Origin: Xanthomonas melonis
Lineage (GTDB): Bacteria > Pseudomonadota > Gammaproteobacteria > Xanthomonadales > Xanthomonadaceae
Direction: 5' to 3'
NCBI RefSeq assembly: GCF_020783655.1
Contig: NZ_JAJGQH010000002.1
Span: 248,001-312,000, forward strand
Length of the DNA: 64,000 nucleotides
Under the pieces are notes generated by a model, which was not told where the DNA came from, did not search any database, and saw nothing but the letters and a program-made list of their open reading frames with translations. Position numbers and translations under genes: made by a program. This document shows positions 1 to 9,860 of the stretch, in pieces. The stretch's first letter is position 1. Each line of letters starts with the position of its first letter.

Positions 1-2355
1 TCCCAGTGCCCTGCTGTCGGCACCGAGCGCGGTAGCGTGGATACCGCTGGCGCTGCTGTAGGCCCCCACCGCCGTGGCGTAGACGTCGCTGGCGCTAGCG
101 TAGCTGCCAACGGCTGCGGCACCCGTCGCAGCGGCCTGACTGCTTGCACCGAATGCAATGCTTTCGTCGCCCGACACGTTGCTGGAGGCGCCCAGCGCAA
201 CGCTGTCGGTGCCGCCGGCATTGCTCTGCGCACCGATCGCGATCGCACGTTCGCCGCCACTGAAGGTGGTGTTACCGATCGCAATGGAGCCCGTACCACC
301 GGCACCCGTACTGAAGCCCAGCGCCACGCTGCCCTCGCCGTACGCGGTACTCTCCGCACCGACCGAGGTGCTGGTGTCGCCCCATGCCACGCTGGCGAAG
401 CCCAACGCGGTGGATTCGAGCCCGTTGCCGATGCTTTCGAAACCGATCGCGGTGGCGCCGCGGCCTTCGGCCACGCTGGTGCTGCCGACCGCCGTGCCAT
501 AGAAGCCCGACGCCGTGCTGTCCGCGCCCAGCGCGGTGGCGTAGCGATCGCTGGCGATGCTGTTGAAGCCCACCGCGGTGGCATTGTTGAAATTGGCCAC
601 CGCACCGCTGCCGACGGCGGTGGTGTTGATGTCCGATGCAATGCTGCTGGAACCCAGCGCAGTGCTGTAATCGCTCAGCGCCGACGCGTTGGAACCGGCC
701 GCCACGCTGTCGACACCTTCGGCAAGCGCACTGCCGTCGCCGGTGGCAGCGAAGCTGCGGGCCGTGGCCGAGGCCACATCGGACACCGCGGTGAGCTGCT
801 GCAGGTTCACCGCGTCGGTGTCCTCGGTACCGGCAGCGACGTTGGTGATCTGACGCTCGGCGCCGGCTGCGCCCACCGACACCGTATCGGCGCGGGTGGC
901 CACCGAATTGGCGCCCAGCGCCACCGAGTTTGCGCCGCGCGCGGTGCTGTAGCTGCCCAGTGCGGTACTCAAGTCGCCGCTGGCCCAGGATTCCGGGCCT
1001 ATCGCCGTGGCCTGCTCACCCGGCGCGTAGGCGAAGTAACCCACGGCGGTGGCGTTGGTCCCCGACGCTTCGCTCAGCGTACCGGTCGCCGTCGTGTTGG
1101 TGCCCGAAGCGATCGCGCCGGCGCCCAGCGCCGTCGACGCTTCGCCGCTGGCCTGGGTCTGCACGAAGAAGCCCAGCCCTGGAATCAGATCAACCGGACC
1201 GCCCACTGCGGTGCTGCTGGTACCGCTGGCGCTGGTCTGGGTGCCGACGGCAGTGGCGTAGTCGCCGCCGGCATTGGCCACCGCACCGAAGGCGGAGGCT
1301 TGCGCGCCAGCGGCATAGGCGCCGACACCAAAGGACGATGCTGCAAAACCGTCGGCGCTGGCGCTGGCACCGACCGCAGTGCCGCCTACCCCGGCGCTAG
1401 TGGCACCGGTGGTCACGGGCACGCCGCCGTTGGTGACCAACGGCTCGCCGTCTGCATTCACCGCCGCGCCGCCAACGGCCACGCTGGCCGGGCCGTTGGC
1501 CTGTGCGTTGTGGCCGAACGCCGCGCTGTTCTGTCCGGCCGCCAGCGCGTTGGCGCCCACGGCGGTGGCATTTTCCGCCACGGCATTGGCACCGGTTCCC
1601 AAGGCGACGGTCGCCGTGCCGATCGCATTGGCAGCATCGCCTGCAGCCAGCGCGCTGTCGCCTTCGACATAGGCGCCAACGCTGTCCTGACCCGCGCTTG
1701 CCTTGAAGAACGTAGCGGTGTCTTCAGCCACATCGGCCACGCCCTGCAACTGCGCGACATTCACCGCGTCGGTCGCATTGACACCGGCGGCCAGGTTGGT
1801 GATGCGGCGCGTCGCGGGGCCGCCGCGGCCATTGCCACTGCCGATCGACACCACGTCGTCTTCGTGGGTACGCGAGCCTGCGCCCAGCGCGACCGAATTG
1901 GCGCCAGTGACGCCGGCATTGGCGCCCAGCGCCACGCCGTTCTCGCCAGCCTGGCGGACGAAGCTGTTGTAGCCGATGGCCACGGCGTTTTCACCAATGG
2001 CGTTGGTCTGGCGACCGATCGCGCTGCTGTTCACACCGGTGGCGCTGCTGTCGGCGCCAGTTGCGACCGCGCCGGTGGCGCTGGCACGGCTGCCGGCACC
2101 GATGGCGGTGGCCTTGCCGGCAGGTGCAGAGGCGCCACGGCCGACTTCGACCGATTGCGCAGCGGCATCGATGGGGGCGACGAGTCCTGCGCTACCCAGC
2201 GCCAGGGCGATTGCGGCAGTCAGTGCCAGGCTGTGCCGGCGGTCGATGAGCGAGGCCTGAGCGACTGCTCCAGGGCTGTCGCCGCTGGCCAATTCCGAGG
2301 CCACGGTCCACACGCCCAACGATTTGTTCCAGACCTTGCGATAAATCCGATTCAT
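1..2355 (-). CDS. xadA: YadA-like trimeric autotransporter adhesin (C-terminus beyond window)
   Basis: Outer-membrane trimeric adhesin (type Vc secretion); 785 codons are present and the frame is still open at the left edge, so stalk and anchor are missing. The product begins MNRIYRKVWNKSLGVW, an extended signal peptide region typical of the family, followed by a hydrophobic segment and a likely cleavage after about residue 67 (AAAQ). The rest is head-domain repeats of the SxAxGxxSxAxG kind, with two neck-like motifs (R-x-I-T-N-x-A-A-G ... TDAVN) near residues 182-205 and 498-520. The ATG at 2355 follows a CAGGAG ribosome binding site. The Xanthomonas homologues are the XadA/YapH adhesins used in leaf attachment; which paralogue this is cannot be told from the N-terminal part, so the symbol is tentative. 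Confidence 0.9.
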   Translation of the reverse strand, partial: MNRIYRKVWNKSLGVWTVASELASGDSPGAVAQASLIDRRHSLALTAAIALALGSAGLVAPIDAAAQSVEVGRGASAPAGKATAIGAGSRASATGAVATGADSSATGVNSSAIGRQTNAIGENAVAIGYNSFVRQAGENGVALGANAGVTGANSVALGAGSRTHEDDVVSIGSGNGRGGPATRRITNLAAGVNATDAVNVAQLQGVADVAEDTATFFKASAGQDSVGAYVEGDSALAAGDAANAIGTATVALGTGANAVAENATAVGANALAAGQNSAAFGHNAQANGPASVAVGGAAVNADGEPLVTNGGVPVTTGATSAGVGGTAVGASASADGFAASSFGVGAYAAGAQASAFGAVANAGGDYATAVGTQTSASGTSSTAVGGPVDLIPGLGFFVQTQASGEASTALGAGAIASGTNTTATGTLSEASGTNATAVGYFAYAPGEQATAIGPESWASGDLSTALGSYSTARGANSVALGANSVATRADTVSVGAAGAERQITNVAAGTEDTDAVNLQQLTAVSDVASATARSFAATGDGSALAEGVDSVAAGSNASALSDYSTALGSSSIASDINTTAVGSGAVANFNNATAVGFNSIASDRYATALGADSTASGFYGTAVGSTSVAEGRGATAIGFESIGNGLESTALGFASVAWGDTSTSVGAESTAYGEGSVALGFSTGAGGTGSIAIGNTTFSGGERAIAIGAQSNAGGTDSVALGASSNVSGDESIAFGASSQAAATGAAAVGSYASASDVYATAVGAYSSASGIHATALGADSRALG

Positions 2356-2534
2356 CGACTACGACTCCTGAGTTGTTGGGACTGGTTAGTGACAAACCCC
2401 CACCATCGAGCGGCCGACCGCACCGTGCGATTCCCCGTGGTTGCTGGCGCTATGGACCTGCCGGCGGGTGGAAGTTGTACCTGCACCCTGGATAGTCAAA
2501 AAGTGAACGCTACCCAACCATAGAGCTGCGCGAA

Positions 2535-2563
2535 GTGTTAACAGCCGCCAAATCAGGCGTCAA
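2535..2563 (-). promoter_or_regulatory. possible sigma70 promoter of the adhesin gene
   Basis: On the minus strand TTGACG (2563-2558), a 17-base spacer and TAACAC (2540-2535) stand about 180 bases before the adhesin start. The -35 matches well and the -10 poorly. The DNA just upstream (2570-2680) is AT-rich against its surroundings, which fits a promoter region. Seen by eye only. Confidence 0.35.
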
Positions 2564-3064
2564 GTTTTTGACAGGAAGCGAAGATAAGCGTGCTTTTTGT
2601 CACACTTCGGCTTGCTTTTATTATTTTTTTGATAATTCTTTGGAAAACAGAGACCTACGTCGTGTCTCATGAGACATTTTCGGACTGAATAGCTGTGCCC
2701 GCTGCGGACAAAAAGAGTCCGCCGACAGGACGCCAGCAGGCTGGGTTGCGCAAAACCTTGGTCGGCCGCGGCCGCGTCCAGCGCCACCGTCTTCACGCGT
2801 CTGAACTGCCGTCGCCGTATCGCGGGGCGCAGACCCGCGCCAGAGAATCGGCGCGACCCGTGCACAACGTCACGGGCGACGGATCCCTGACGCCATCGGA
2901 GCTTCCCCTGCAACGCACCCTGGGCGACCGCTCGACACTGCTGGGGCTCGAGTGAAACGATGAAACGCCGGTGCCGGAACGCCTCGAGGCGCCGCTATGT
3001 CCACTGAGGCTGGATTGGCGCGACCACCCGACGTACCGCAACACCTGGCCGCTCGCGTCGAAAT

Positions 3065-3089
3065 CGACACCGCTTAAAATGCGGTGTCG
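3065..3089. other. isolated perfect stem-loop
   Basis: CGACACCGC (3065-3073) and GCGGTGTCG (3081-3089) pair perfectly around a 7-base loop. There is no T-run on either side and no adjacent gene, so a terminator function is not evident. Confidence 0.5.
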
Positions 3090-3594
3090 GTAGTGGCATC
3101 GAGAGCGACTGACTGCGCGCGCCAGCGGCATTCGTGGCCCCTCCTTCGCGCATTCCATTGCGCAGCGGATCCCGTGTCCAGGTCGCTGCGCACCAACGAT
3201 CATGGCGCTATCGCTGCAATAGGCACCGCACGTCCCGGGGAGTGCCACTGATTCCTGCCAGCATTGCGCTGCGCACTTGCAGAGTTCCATTCCACCTCTG
3301 CGTAGTACGATCGCGCTCGGTGCGATATCGACGCGCCTGCCCAGGCGCCCGGCACCGGCGCTTCGCGATGCGATGCCGGCTCGGATAGTGCCAAGTCCGA
3401 CAACTCACGTACGCACAGCGGTTTCCAAGGGCGCCTGCACGCTTTCCGCGCTCATTCCAGGGCTTTGCGGCGCACGGGAAGGCCCGGATCGAAGCATTCG
3501 ATGCGTGATGAATCGAGGCGCCCATCATGCGACACGATCCACTGCCTTGCTTCATCCAGACGCTGGATCGCACGGAAGCCGGCGACCAGAGTCA

Positions 3595-3742
3595 TTAAGA
3601 GCGGCTAACAGAACGTAGCGAGCAGTCGTCAGGTGGGTGCAGACGGCGCGGAGCAACCGGAGTGTACAAGTGGTACATGCCGATTCCGAACACCGGCCGC
3701 GCCCGCCTGACGGCTGCACAGTAGCTTTGTTAGCTTCTCTAA
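3595..3742. repeat. long imperfect dyad element (about 150 bp)
   Basis: The two halves are approximate reverse complements along their whole length: GCTAACA (3604-3610) faces TGTTAGC (3728-3734); CGTCAGGTGGGTGC faces GCCCGCCTGACG; GTAC (3664-3667) faces GTAC (3673-3676) at the centre. The outer ends (TTAAGAG / CTCTAA) extend the symmetry. It resembles a miniature element or an RNA hairpin. I believe similar sequences recur in Xanthomonas spacers, but this is recollection and not shown here. Confidence 0.55.
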
Positions 3743-3979
3743 CTTTCATTTGCCATGGATCGCAGACGTAGCCACGCGAGATGATCGCCGCAATATCGCT
3801 TTCGTCGCGCTAATTCACGACACCCCCGCGTGCCGGAAGGCACTACTCAGGGACTGCGTGCCGAGCTCGCAAACCGCTTCCTTGTTTCACTGCCGGGGCG
3901 TTGGCAGGCCCATGCATGCTGCGCCCTCTCGCGCCATGGCGCCTGCAGGCCGCGGCGCTCGCCAGCGTCCGCAAACGAC

Positions 3980-4009
3980 AACGGCCGGAAGGACGCCCAC
4001 CCGGCCGTT
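3980..4009 (-). terminator. terminator-like hairpin after purL
   Basis: AACGGCCGG (3980-3988) and CCGGCCGTT (4001-4009) form a 9-bp stem 45 bases beyond the purL stop. On the minus strand the stem is followed by TTGTCGTTTGC, so the T-run is poor. The build resembles the hairpin after dsbC. Confidence 0.5.
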
Positions 4010-4053
4010 GCGATCACCATTGTCCGTGCGGCATGTGCGTTCGGATCGCCCGG

Positions 4054-7000
4054 TCAGCCGCACCACACCCGCGCGTTGCGGAACATGCGCAACCACGGGG
4101 ATTCTTCCCCCCACTCCGCCGGATGCCAGCTCAGGTTCACCGTGCGCGGCGTGCGCTCGGGGTGCGGCATCAGGATGGTGGCGCGGCCGTCGGTACTGGT
4201 CAGGCCGGTGATGCCGTCGGGCGAGCCGTTCGGATTGAGCGGATAGCGCGACGCGACGACACCGTCGCCATCGATATAGCGCAAGGCCACGCGTGCGGCG
4301 GCCTGGTCCACGGCGGTATCGAATTCCGCGCGCCCTTCGCCATGCGCCACCGCCACCGGAATCCGCGAGCTGGCCATTCCGCGCAGGAAGATCGACGGCG
4401 ACTCCACCACTTCCAGCAGCGCGGTGCGCGCTTCGAACTGTTCGCTGCGGTTACGCAGGAAACGCGGCCAATGCTCGGCACCGGGGATGATGTCCTTGAG
4501 CTGGCTGAGCATCTGGCAGCCGTTGCACACGCCCAGCGCAAACGTGTCGCTGCGCGCAAAGAACGCGGCGAAGGCGTCACGCAAGGCCGAGCGTTCCAGG
4601 ATCGAGGTGGCCCACCCGCGGCCGGCGCCCAGCACGTCGCCGTAGCTGAAACCGCCGCACGCAGCGAAGCCGGAAAACTGCGCCAGATCCAAGCGCCCTG
4701 CGATCAGGTCGCTCATGTGCACATCGAACGCACGGAATCCCGCACGCTCGAAGTTGTAGGCCATTTCGATCTGCCCGTTGACGCCCTGCTCGCGCAGGAT
4801 CGCCACCTTGGGCCGCGCGCCGGTGGCCACGAACGGCGCGGCCACATCCTCGGATGGATCGAAGGACAGCGTCGGCCGCAGGCCGGGAGCCTTGAAATCG
4901 CGTGCCAGCGCGCGCTCTTCGTCGGCGCTGTCGGGGTTGTCGCGCAACTTCTGCATGGCATGGGTCACCGACCACCACGCGTCGAACAATTCCTCCCAGC
5001 GCCATTCGGCCAGCACCCTGCCCTGACCGCTCACCCGCACGCGCGGCGTGCCGGTGGGGCGCGCGATGCGCTGGGCGCATTCGGTCAGCGCATGCCGCTC
5101 GACCAGGTCCGCGAACACCGCGCGGTCTTCGCTGGCGATCTGCACGACCGCACCGAGTTCTTCGTTGAACAGGCTGCGGAACGCATCCTCGCCCCAGGCA
5201 TCGAGCGTGATGTCCAGGCCCTGCCGTGAAGCGAACGCCATTTCGCACAGCGCAGCGAACGCACCGCCGTCGCTGCGATCGTGATACGCCAGCAGCAACC
5301 CGCTCTGGCGCGCATCGCGGATCAGCTCGAAGAAGCTGCGCAGCCGCTGCGCATCGTCCAGGTCCGGCACCTCGCCACCGAATGCCGGCAGCGCCGCGTC
5401 GTCGGCGTACACCTGTGCCAGCACCGACCCGCCCAGGCGCTGCTTGCCGCCACCGAGCCCGATCAACCACAGCTCGCTCTGTTCGTCGTTGCGCAACAGC
5501 GGCGTCAGCTGGGTACGGACATCGCTTACCGGCGCAAACGCACTGATGATCAGCGAGACGGGGGAAACGCTCTTGTGGGTGGTGACGGGACCCGGGTCCC
5601 GGGACCCGGGACCCGGAACAGCAGGATCGACGGCGACGGAGGCGCCATCGGCGAGCGACGCAGAATCACGCTCTTGCGTTTGCGGTTGCTTTTCCCGAGT
5701 CCCGGGTCCCGGGTCCCGGGTCCCGCCTGTCACCCACTGCGCCTGCATCGACAGCGAATCCTTGCCCACCGGAATGCTCAGCTCCAGCGCCGGGCACAGC
5801 TCCATGCCGATGGCGCGCACCGCGTCGTACAGCAGCGCGTCTTCGCCGGCATGACCGGCGGCGGCCATCCAGTTGGCCGAGAGCTTGATGCTGTCCAGCG
5901 CCTGCACCGGGGCGGCGCACAGGTTGGTGATCGCCTCGCCGACCGCCATGCGTGCCGATGCCGCCGCATTCAACAACGCCAGCGGCGCGCGCTCGCCGAT
6001 CGACATCGCCTCGCCTTCGAGGGTCTCGAAACCAGCCAGCGTGATCGCGCAATCGGCCAGCGGCAGCTGCCACGGTCCGATCATCTGTTCGCGTGCGGTC
6101 AGCCCCCCCACGCTGCGGTCGCCGATGGTGACCAGAAAACTCTTCGACGCCACGGTGGGATGCGCCAGCACACGCAGGCCGGCCTCGTGCAAATCCAGCC
6201 CAGCGGTCTGCAGCACCGGCCACTGCGGCGCGGCCGGATGCACCGTGTCGCGATGCAGCTTCGGCGGCTTGCCGAACAGCACGTCCATCGGCAGGTCGAT
6301 GGGAAGGCCGGGACCGGGGACCCGGGACCCGGGTCCCGGGACAGCAGGATCGGCGGCGACGGACGCACCACCGGCGGACGAAGCAGAATCACGCTCTTGC
6401 GTTTGCTCTTCCCGGGTCCCGGGTCCCGGGTCCCGGGTCCCGAGAGATCCCGTGTCCCGAGTCCCGGCGTCCAACGTCCCATACCCCACCACCAGCCGCT
6501 CCTCGGCCGTGGCCACACCCACTGCGGCGAACGGGCAGCGTTCGCGGGCGCAGATGGCGGCGAATTCGTCCAGGCGCGCCTGCGGCACGCCGAGCACATA
6601 GCGTTCCTGCGATTCGTTGCACCACAATTCCAGCGGCGACAGCGACGGATCGTCGCTGAGCACGCGGCCCAGGTCGATGATGCCGCCCACCCCCGAATCG
6701 TGCAGCAGCTCCGGAATGGCGTTGGACAGGCCGCCCGCACCCACGTCGTGGAACCAGCGGATCGGGTTGTCGCCCCCTAGCGCAACGCAGCGGTCGATCA
6801 CCTCCTGGCAGCGGCGTTCCATTTCCGGGTTCTCGCGCTGCACGCTGGCGAAATCCAGCGCCTCGGCGCTGTCGCCGGCGGCCACCGAACTGGCCGCACC
6901 GCCACCCAGCCCGATCAGCATCGCCGGGCCGCCCAACACGATCACCGCATCGCCCGGCTGCAGGCGCAGCTTCTCGACCTGGCGACGATCGATCGCGCCC

Positions 7001-8220
7001 AGCCCGCCGGCCAGCATGATCGGCTTGTCGTAGGCGCGGGTCAGGCCCTGCCCTTCGGCCAACTCGAAACTGCGGAAATAGCCCAGCAGGTTCGGCCGGC
7101 CGAATTCGTTGTTGAACGCGGCGCCGCCGAGCGGACCTTCGAGCATGATGTCCAGTGCCGGCGCCATGCGCGGGTTCAGCGCGCGCGGTGCTTCCCACGG
7201 CTGCGGCAGCGTCGGGATGCGCAGGTGCGAAACCGAAAAACCGGTCAGGCCGGCCTTGGGCTTGCCGCCGCGGCCGGTGGCGCCTTCGTCGCGGATTTCG
7301 CCGCCGGCGCCGGTGGCCGCGCCGGGGAACGGTGCGATCGCAGTCGGATGGTTATGCGTTTCGACCTTGATCGCGAACGCCGACGGCAGCACCGCTTCGC
7401 TGCGGTATTCGCCGGTGGCAGGATCCGGGCGGTAGCGCGCGGCCGGCACGCCTTCGACCACCGCCGCATTGTCGCTGTAGGCCGACAAGGTGTGCTGCGG
7501 GGTCTGCTGGTGGGTGTGCTTGATCATGCGGAACAGCGAGCGCTCCTGCGGCTTGCCGTCGATGGTCCAGCTGGCATTGAAGATCTTGTGCCGGCAATGC
7601 TCGGAGTTGGCCTGCGCGAACATCATCAGTTCGACGTCGGCCGGGTCGCGACCCAGCGCGGCAAAACGCTCGCGCAGGTAGTCGATCTCGTCCTGCGCCA
7701 GCGCCAGGCCCAGGTCGCGGTTGGCCTGTTCCAGCCCATCCAGCGGTACGCGCTGCAGCTGGCCCGGGTCCGGCACGTTGAACAGCGCCTCGGCGGCGGC
7801 GGCCGACCCCAGCAAGGACTGCGTCATCGGGTCGTGCAGCAGCTTGGCCACGGAGGCCTGCGCTGCGGCATCGTGCGGCCAGCCCGCCAGATCGATGCGG
7901 GTACCGCGTTCCACCCGCTGGATCGGCTGCCCGGCTCCGCGCACCAGTTCGGTGGCCTTGCTCGACCACGGCGACAACGTGCCCAGGCGCGGCACCACGT
8001 AACGCGAGGAGGCGTCCTCGGCACGCGGCGCCGGGTCGGCTGCGGCCTGCAGGATCCGCTGCAAGGTGGCCTGGTCGGGCGATTGCCCGGCCTCGGCGCG
8101 GATGAAGTAGACGTGCCAGGCGCCAGTGATGCGCAGCGCGGGAACGAGGGTTTGCAGGCGGGTTTCGAGCCGAGCGCGGCGGAACGGCGAAAGGGCGGAA
8201 GCGCCCTCGAGGACCATCAT
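4054..8220 (-). CDS. purL: phosphoribosylformylglycinamidine synthase, with two repeat-derived insertions
   Basis: Catalyses the glutamine- and ATP-dependent conversion of FGAR to FGAM in purine synthesis (cytoplasm). It is the large single-chain form: linker and two AIRS-type halves, then a C-terminal glutaminase with GVCNGC (Cys1232) and PHPERT near the end. At 1388 residues it is longer than the E. coli enzyme (about 1295). Two stretches rich in GTRDPGPGT, near residues 582-637 and 832-878, account for most of the excess. They sit just before the conserved [12 protein letters not shown] segment and just before [13 protein letters not shown], and are described separately. The N-terminus [14 protein letters not shown] aligns with E. 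coli MMEILRGSPALSAFR, supporting this start. TACAAT at 8259-8254 could be a -10 box but no -35 is seen. Confidence 0.96.
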   Translation of the reverse strand: MMVLEGASALSPFRRARLETRLQTLVPALRITGAWHVYFIRAEAGQSPDQATLQRILQAAADPAPRAEDASSRYVVPRLGTLSPWSSKATELVRGAGQPIQRVERGTRIDLAGWPHDAAAQASVAKLLHDPMTQSLLGSAAAAEALFNVPDPGQLQRVPLDGLEQANRDLGLALAQDEIDYLRERFAALGRDPADVELMMFAQANSEHCRHKIFNASWTIDGKPQERSLFRMIKHTHQQTPQHTLSAYSDNAAVVEGVPAARYRPDPATGEYRSEAVLPSAFAIKVETHNHPTAIAPFPGAATGAGGEIRDEGATGRGGKPKAGLTGFSVSHLRIPTLPQPWEAPRALNPRMAPALDIMLEGPLGGAAFNNEFGRPNLLGYFRSFELAEGQGLTRAYDKPIMLAGGLGAIDRRQVEKLRLQPGDAVIVLGGPAMLIGLGGGAASSVAAGDSAEALDFASVQRENPEMERRCQEVIDRCVALGGDNPIRWFHDVGAGGLSNAIPELLHDSGVGGIIDLGRVLSDDPSLSPLELWCNESQERYVLGVPQARLDEFAAICARERCPFAAVGVATAEERLVVGYGTLDAGTRDTGSLGTRDPGPGTREEQTQERDSASSAGGASVAADPAVPGPGSRVPGPGLPIDLPMDVLFGKPPKLHRDTVHPAAPQWPVLQTAGLDLHEAGLRVLAHPTVASKSFLVTIGDRSVGGLTAREQMIGPWQLPLADCAITLAGFETLEGEAMSIGERAPLALLNAAASARMAVGEAITNLCAAPVQALDSIKLSANWMAAAGHAGEDALLYDAVRAIGMELCPALELSIPVGKDSLSMQAQWVTGGTRDPGPGTREKQPQTQERDSASLADGASVAVDPAVPGPGSRDPGPVTTHKSVSPVSLIISAFAPVSDVRTQLTPLLRNDEQSELWLIGLGGGKQRLGGSVLAQVYADDAALPAFGGEVPDLDDAQRLRSFFELIRDARQSGLLLAYHDRSDGGAFAALCEMAFASRQGLDITLDAWGEDAFRSLFNEELGAVVQIASEDRAVFADLVERHALTECAQRIARPTGTPRVRVSGQGRVLAEWRWEELFDAWWSVTHAMQKLRDNPDSADEERALARDFKAPGLRPTLSFDPSEDVAAPFVATGARPKVAILREQGVNGQIEMAYNFERAGFRAFDVHMSDLIAGRLDLAQFSGFAACGGFSYGDVLGAGRGWATSILERSALRDAFAAFFARSDTFALGVCNGCQMLSQLKDIIPGAEHWPRFLRNRSEQFEARTALLEVVESPSIFLRGMASSRIPVAVAHGEGRAEFDTAVDQAAARVALRYIDGDGVVASRYPLNPNGSPDGITGLTSTDGRATILMPHPERTPRTVNLSWHPAEWGEESPWLRMFRNARVWCG
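5587..5725. repeat. palindrome-flanked element inside purL, copy 1
   Basis: Runs of GGGACCCGGGTCCCGGG-type sequence at 5587-5616 and 5694-5725 flank a core of about 77 bp that begins AACAGCAGGATCG and contains CAGAATCACGCTCTTGCG. The core is nearly the same in copy 2. The whole stays in frame with purL and encodes a low-complexity Gly/Pro/Arg/Thr/Ser segment absent from E. coli PurL. Confidence 0.85.
6310..6476. repeat. palindrome-flanked element inside purL, copy 2
   Basis: Same build as copy 1: GGGACCCGGG-type flank at 6310-6341, a related core (ACAGCAGGATCGGCGGCG ... CAGAATCACGCTCTTGCG) and a longer CCCGGGTCCCGGG-type flank from 6411 to 6476. Also in frame. The last part of the right flank is degenerate (GAGATCCCGTGTCCCGAG), suggesting extra unit duplications in this copy. 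Confidence 0.85.
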
Positions 8221-8645
8221 GTCCGGGGAACCGTGTCAGAAACGGGGCCGATCATTGTAACGGAGGTTGGTCGGAGCCGGCCGGCTGGCTGGCCGGGATT
8301 CGGGATTGGCGGCTCACGGGCTCGACCACTGGCGTATCGCTGGCTGCATTACGGTGCGCCGTCCAAGGGCGGCAGCGTGGCGCACGCCACCGCCACGACG
8401 CCGATGCTGCCCGTGTAGACGACGCAGTGGGAGCAGGCTCCGCCGCAACTCCTCGCTGCATTTCCGCGCCTGCCCATGCCCGGCCACCCTGTTGGCCGCC
8501 ACACGCTGCCCGCAGGCCATCCGTGCAACTGCGCTCCCGTCAACGACAAAGGCCGGGACGCAGATGCACCCGGCCTCCTTTGTCTGTGACAACCACCGCG
8601 GCACATCTGCCAGCGGCGCACCGCCAGCCCGAACTGCGCCAGACC
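8221..8645. other. dsbC-purL intergenic region
   Basis: 425 bp between two minus-strand genes. It contains the dsbC terminator-like hairpin (8551-8575) and presumably the purL promoter. The small arginine- and alanine-rich frames that cross it show no family character. Confidence 0.6.
8551..8575 (-). terminator. dsbC terminator
   Basis: GGCCGGG (8551-8557) pairs with CCCGGCC (8569-8575) around an 11-base loop. On the minus strand the stem is followed by TTTGTCG, about 70 bases past the dsbC stop. Confidence 0.6.
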
Positions 8646-9452
8646 TTAGCGGCTGCCACCGGCGGTGGTCACCGCACGCTTTTCCAGCGCCTCGCGCAAC
8701 TGCGCCGGCGGCAGGTAGCCGCCGAGCTGGGTGCCGTCGGGTGCGAAGATCGCCGGGGTGCCGTTGACGCCCAGCCGCTGGCCCAGCGTGTATTCCATCG
8801 ATACCGGGTTCTTGCAGTCCTTGGAGGCGACCGGCTGGCCGGACTTGGCAGCGGTCAATGCCTGCTTGCGATCGGCCGCGCACCACACCGCGATCATTTC
8901 CTTGTGGTCCTGGCTGCCCAGTCCCATGCGCGGAAACGCCAGATATTCCACCGCGATGCCCTGCTTGTTGAGCTCGCCGATCTCGCTGTGCAGCTTGCGG
9001 CAGTAGCCGCATTCCACGTCGGTGAAGACCGTCACGGTGTACTTGGGATTGGCCGGCGCGAACACGATGCGATCGGCCTTGGGCACGGTCTCCAGTTGCT
9101 TGCGGCGATACGCCAGCAAGCCAGGGCTGGCGGCGAACTGCTTGTTCTGGATATCGAAGGGCTGCGCCTGGATCAGGTAACGCCCGTCATCGCTGACGTA
9201 CAGCACCTGACCGCCGACCACCACCTCACGGAATCCGGGGAACGGCGCGGCACCGATGTAATCGGGCTTGAAGTCAGGGTCCAGCGCCTTCAGCGCGCTG
9301 CCCACGCGTTGGTCGACATTCCCGGCGGCGGCGGCGGCGGCGGTGGGGGCGGCGGCTGGCTTGGCGGCATTGCTTGCCGCAGGCTGCGAGGATTGCGCGC
9401 AAGCGGTGAGGCTGATTGCGCCTAGCAGCGCGGCGATGGCAAGACGATACAT
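8646..9452 (-). CDS. dsbC: DsbC-type thiol:disulfide isomerase, predicted lipoprotein
   Basis: Periplasmic protein-disulfide isomerase that reshuffles wrong disulfides. The N-terminus carries a lipobox LTAC (Cys18), so it is probably a lipoprotein, unlike soluble E. coli DsbC. After an alanine-rich linker (about 28-44) come the dimerisation region and a thioredoxin-fold domain with CGYC at 148-151, the cis-proline GTP at 231-233 and a second Cys pair (191, 213). 268 residues, slightly longer than usual because of the linker. It lies downstream of xerD, as in E. coli, but with a spacer of about 400 bp. The linker is encoded by a GGC-repeat tract that could vary in length. Confidence 0.93.
   Translation of the reverse strand: MYRLAIAALLGAISLTACAQSSQPAASNAAKPAAAPTAAAAAAGNVDQRVGSALKALDPDFKPDYIGAAPFPGFREVVVGGQVLYVSDDGRYLIQAQPFDIQNKQFAASPGLLAYRRKQLETVPKADRIVFAPANPKYTVTVFTDVECGYCRKLHSEIGELNKQGIAVEYLAFPRMGLGSQDHKEMIAVWCAADRKQALTAAKSGQPVASKDCKNPVSMEYTLGQRLGVNGTPAIFAPDGTQLGGYLPPAQLREALEKRAVTTAGGSR
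9328..9357 (-). repeat. GGC/GCC trinucleotide tract in dsbC
   Basis: A run of GGC triplets, interrupted by GGTGGG, encodes the poly-alanine part of the DsbC linker. Slippage would change linker length without shifting the frame. Confidence 0.6.
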
Positions 9453-9860
9453 TCACGCATCCAGTGGAATGGGGTGGCTCGATTCTCGCACAGCGCAGAT
9501 GAAGCCTGGCAGCGGGCGCGACAGTGGGTTCGCTCCCGGCGCGATACCTTCACGACGCCCGGCCCGTCGTCCCTGCCGCAGCACGGACCGCGTTGCCGCA
9601 GCTCTGGCGAGCATCCCCTGCGGCCGGAGCGCATGCTGCCCACCCAGGCCGGAGCGGATGCAGGGTCGGCCCGGCCTGATACGTTCCAGAGGATTCACAC
9701 CAATGGCGACCGCGATCACGGCATGCCGGGTCCGGAGCAGGCCCCGGGAGTCGAACGGGGCGCACGTGCGACCTACGCCGGCGTCAGGCGCCCGATGCCA
9801 GACCATCCTCCAGCCTGTGACCGTTCGTCGCGGCACGATCCCGTGCCCAAGGGGTACTTG
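9453..9860. other. xerD-dsbC intergenic region
   Basis: 408 bp with no convincing reading frame. A GTTCGACTCCCGGGG stretch on the minus strand (around 9743-9757) resembles a tRNA T-arm, but the loop is too long and no acceptor or anticodon stem surrounds it. It presumably holds the dsbC promoter. Confidence 0.5.

Larger units (their letters stand above)
2356..4053. other. 1.7-kb gene desert
   Basis: No reading frame here has convincing family character: the open frames on both strands are short, arginine-rich and overlap each other. Contents are the adhesin upstream region, an AT-rich stretch (2560-2680), a 9-bp perfect stem-loop at 3065-3089 (loop TTAAAAT), the dyad element at 3595-3742 and the purL terminator-like hairpin at 3980-4009. 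It may hold decayed sequence or an unrecognised small RNA. Confidence 0.6.

Noticed and set aside
37..2523. 828-codon open frame on the plus strand
   Set aside because: Antisense shadow of the adhesin repeats on the minus strand. The product is Gly/Ala/Arg-rich without family character, while the minus strand has a clean ESPR, head repeats and a ribosome binding site.
5281..6780. 499-codon plus-strand frame across the purL repeats
   Set aside because: Opposite purL; it exists because the palindromic repeats are open in both directions.
9725..9800. tRNA- or tmRNA-like 3' end (GTTCGACTCCCGGGG) on the minus strand
   Set aside because: The loop is nine bases if the stem pairs, and no acceptor, D or anticodon stem can be drawn around it.
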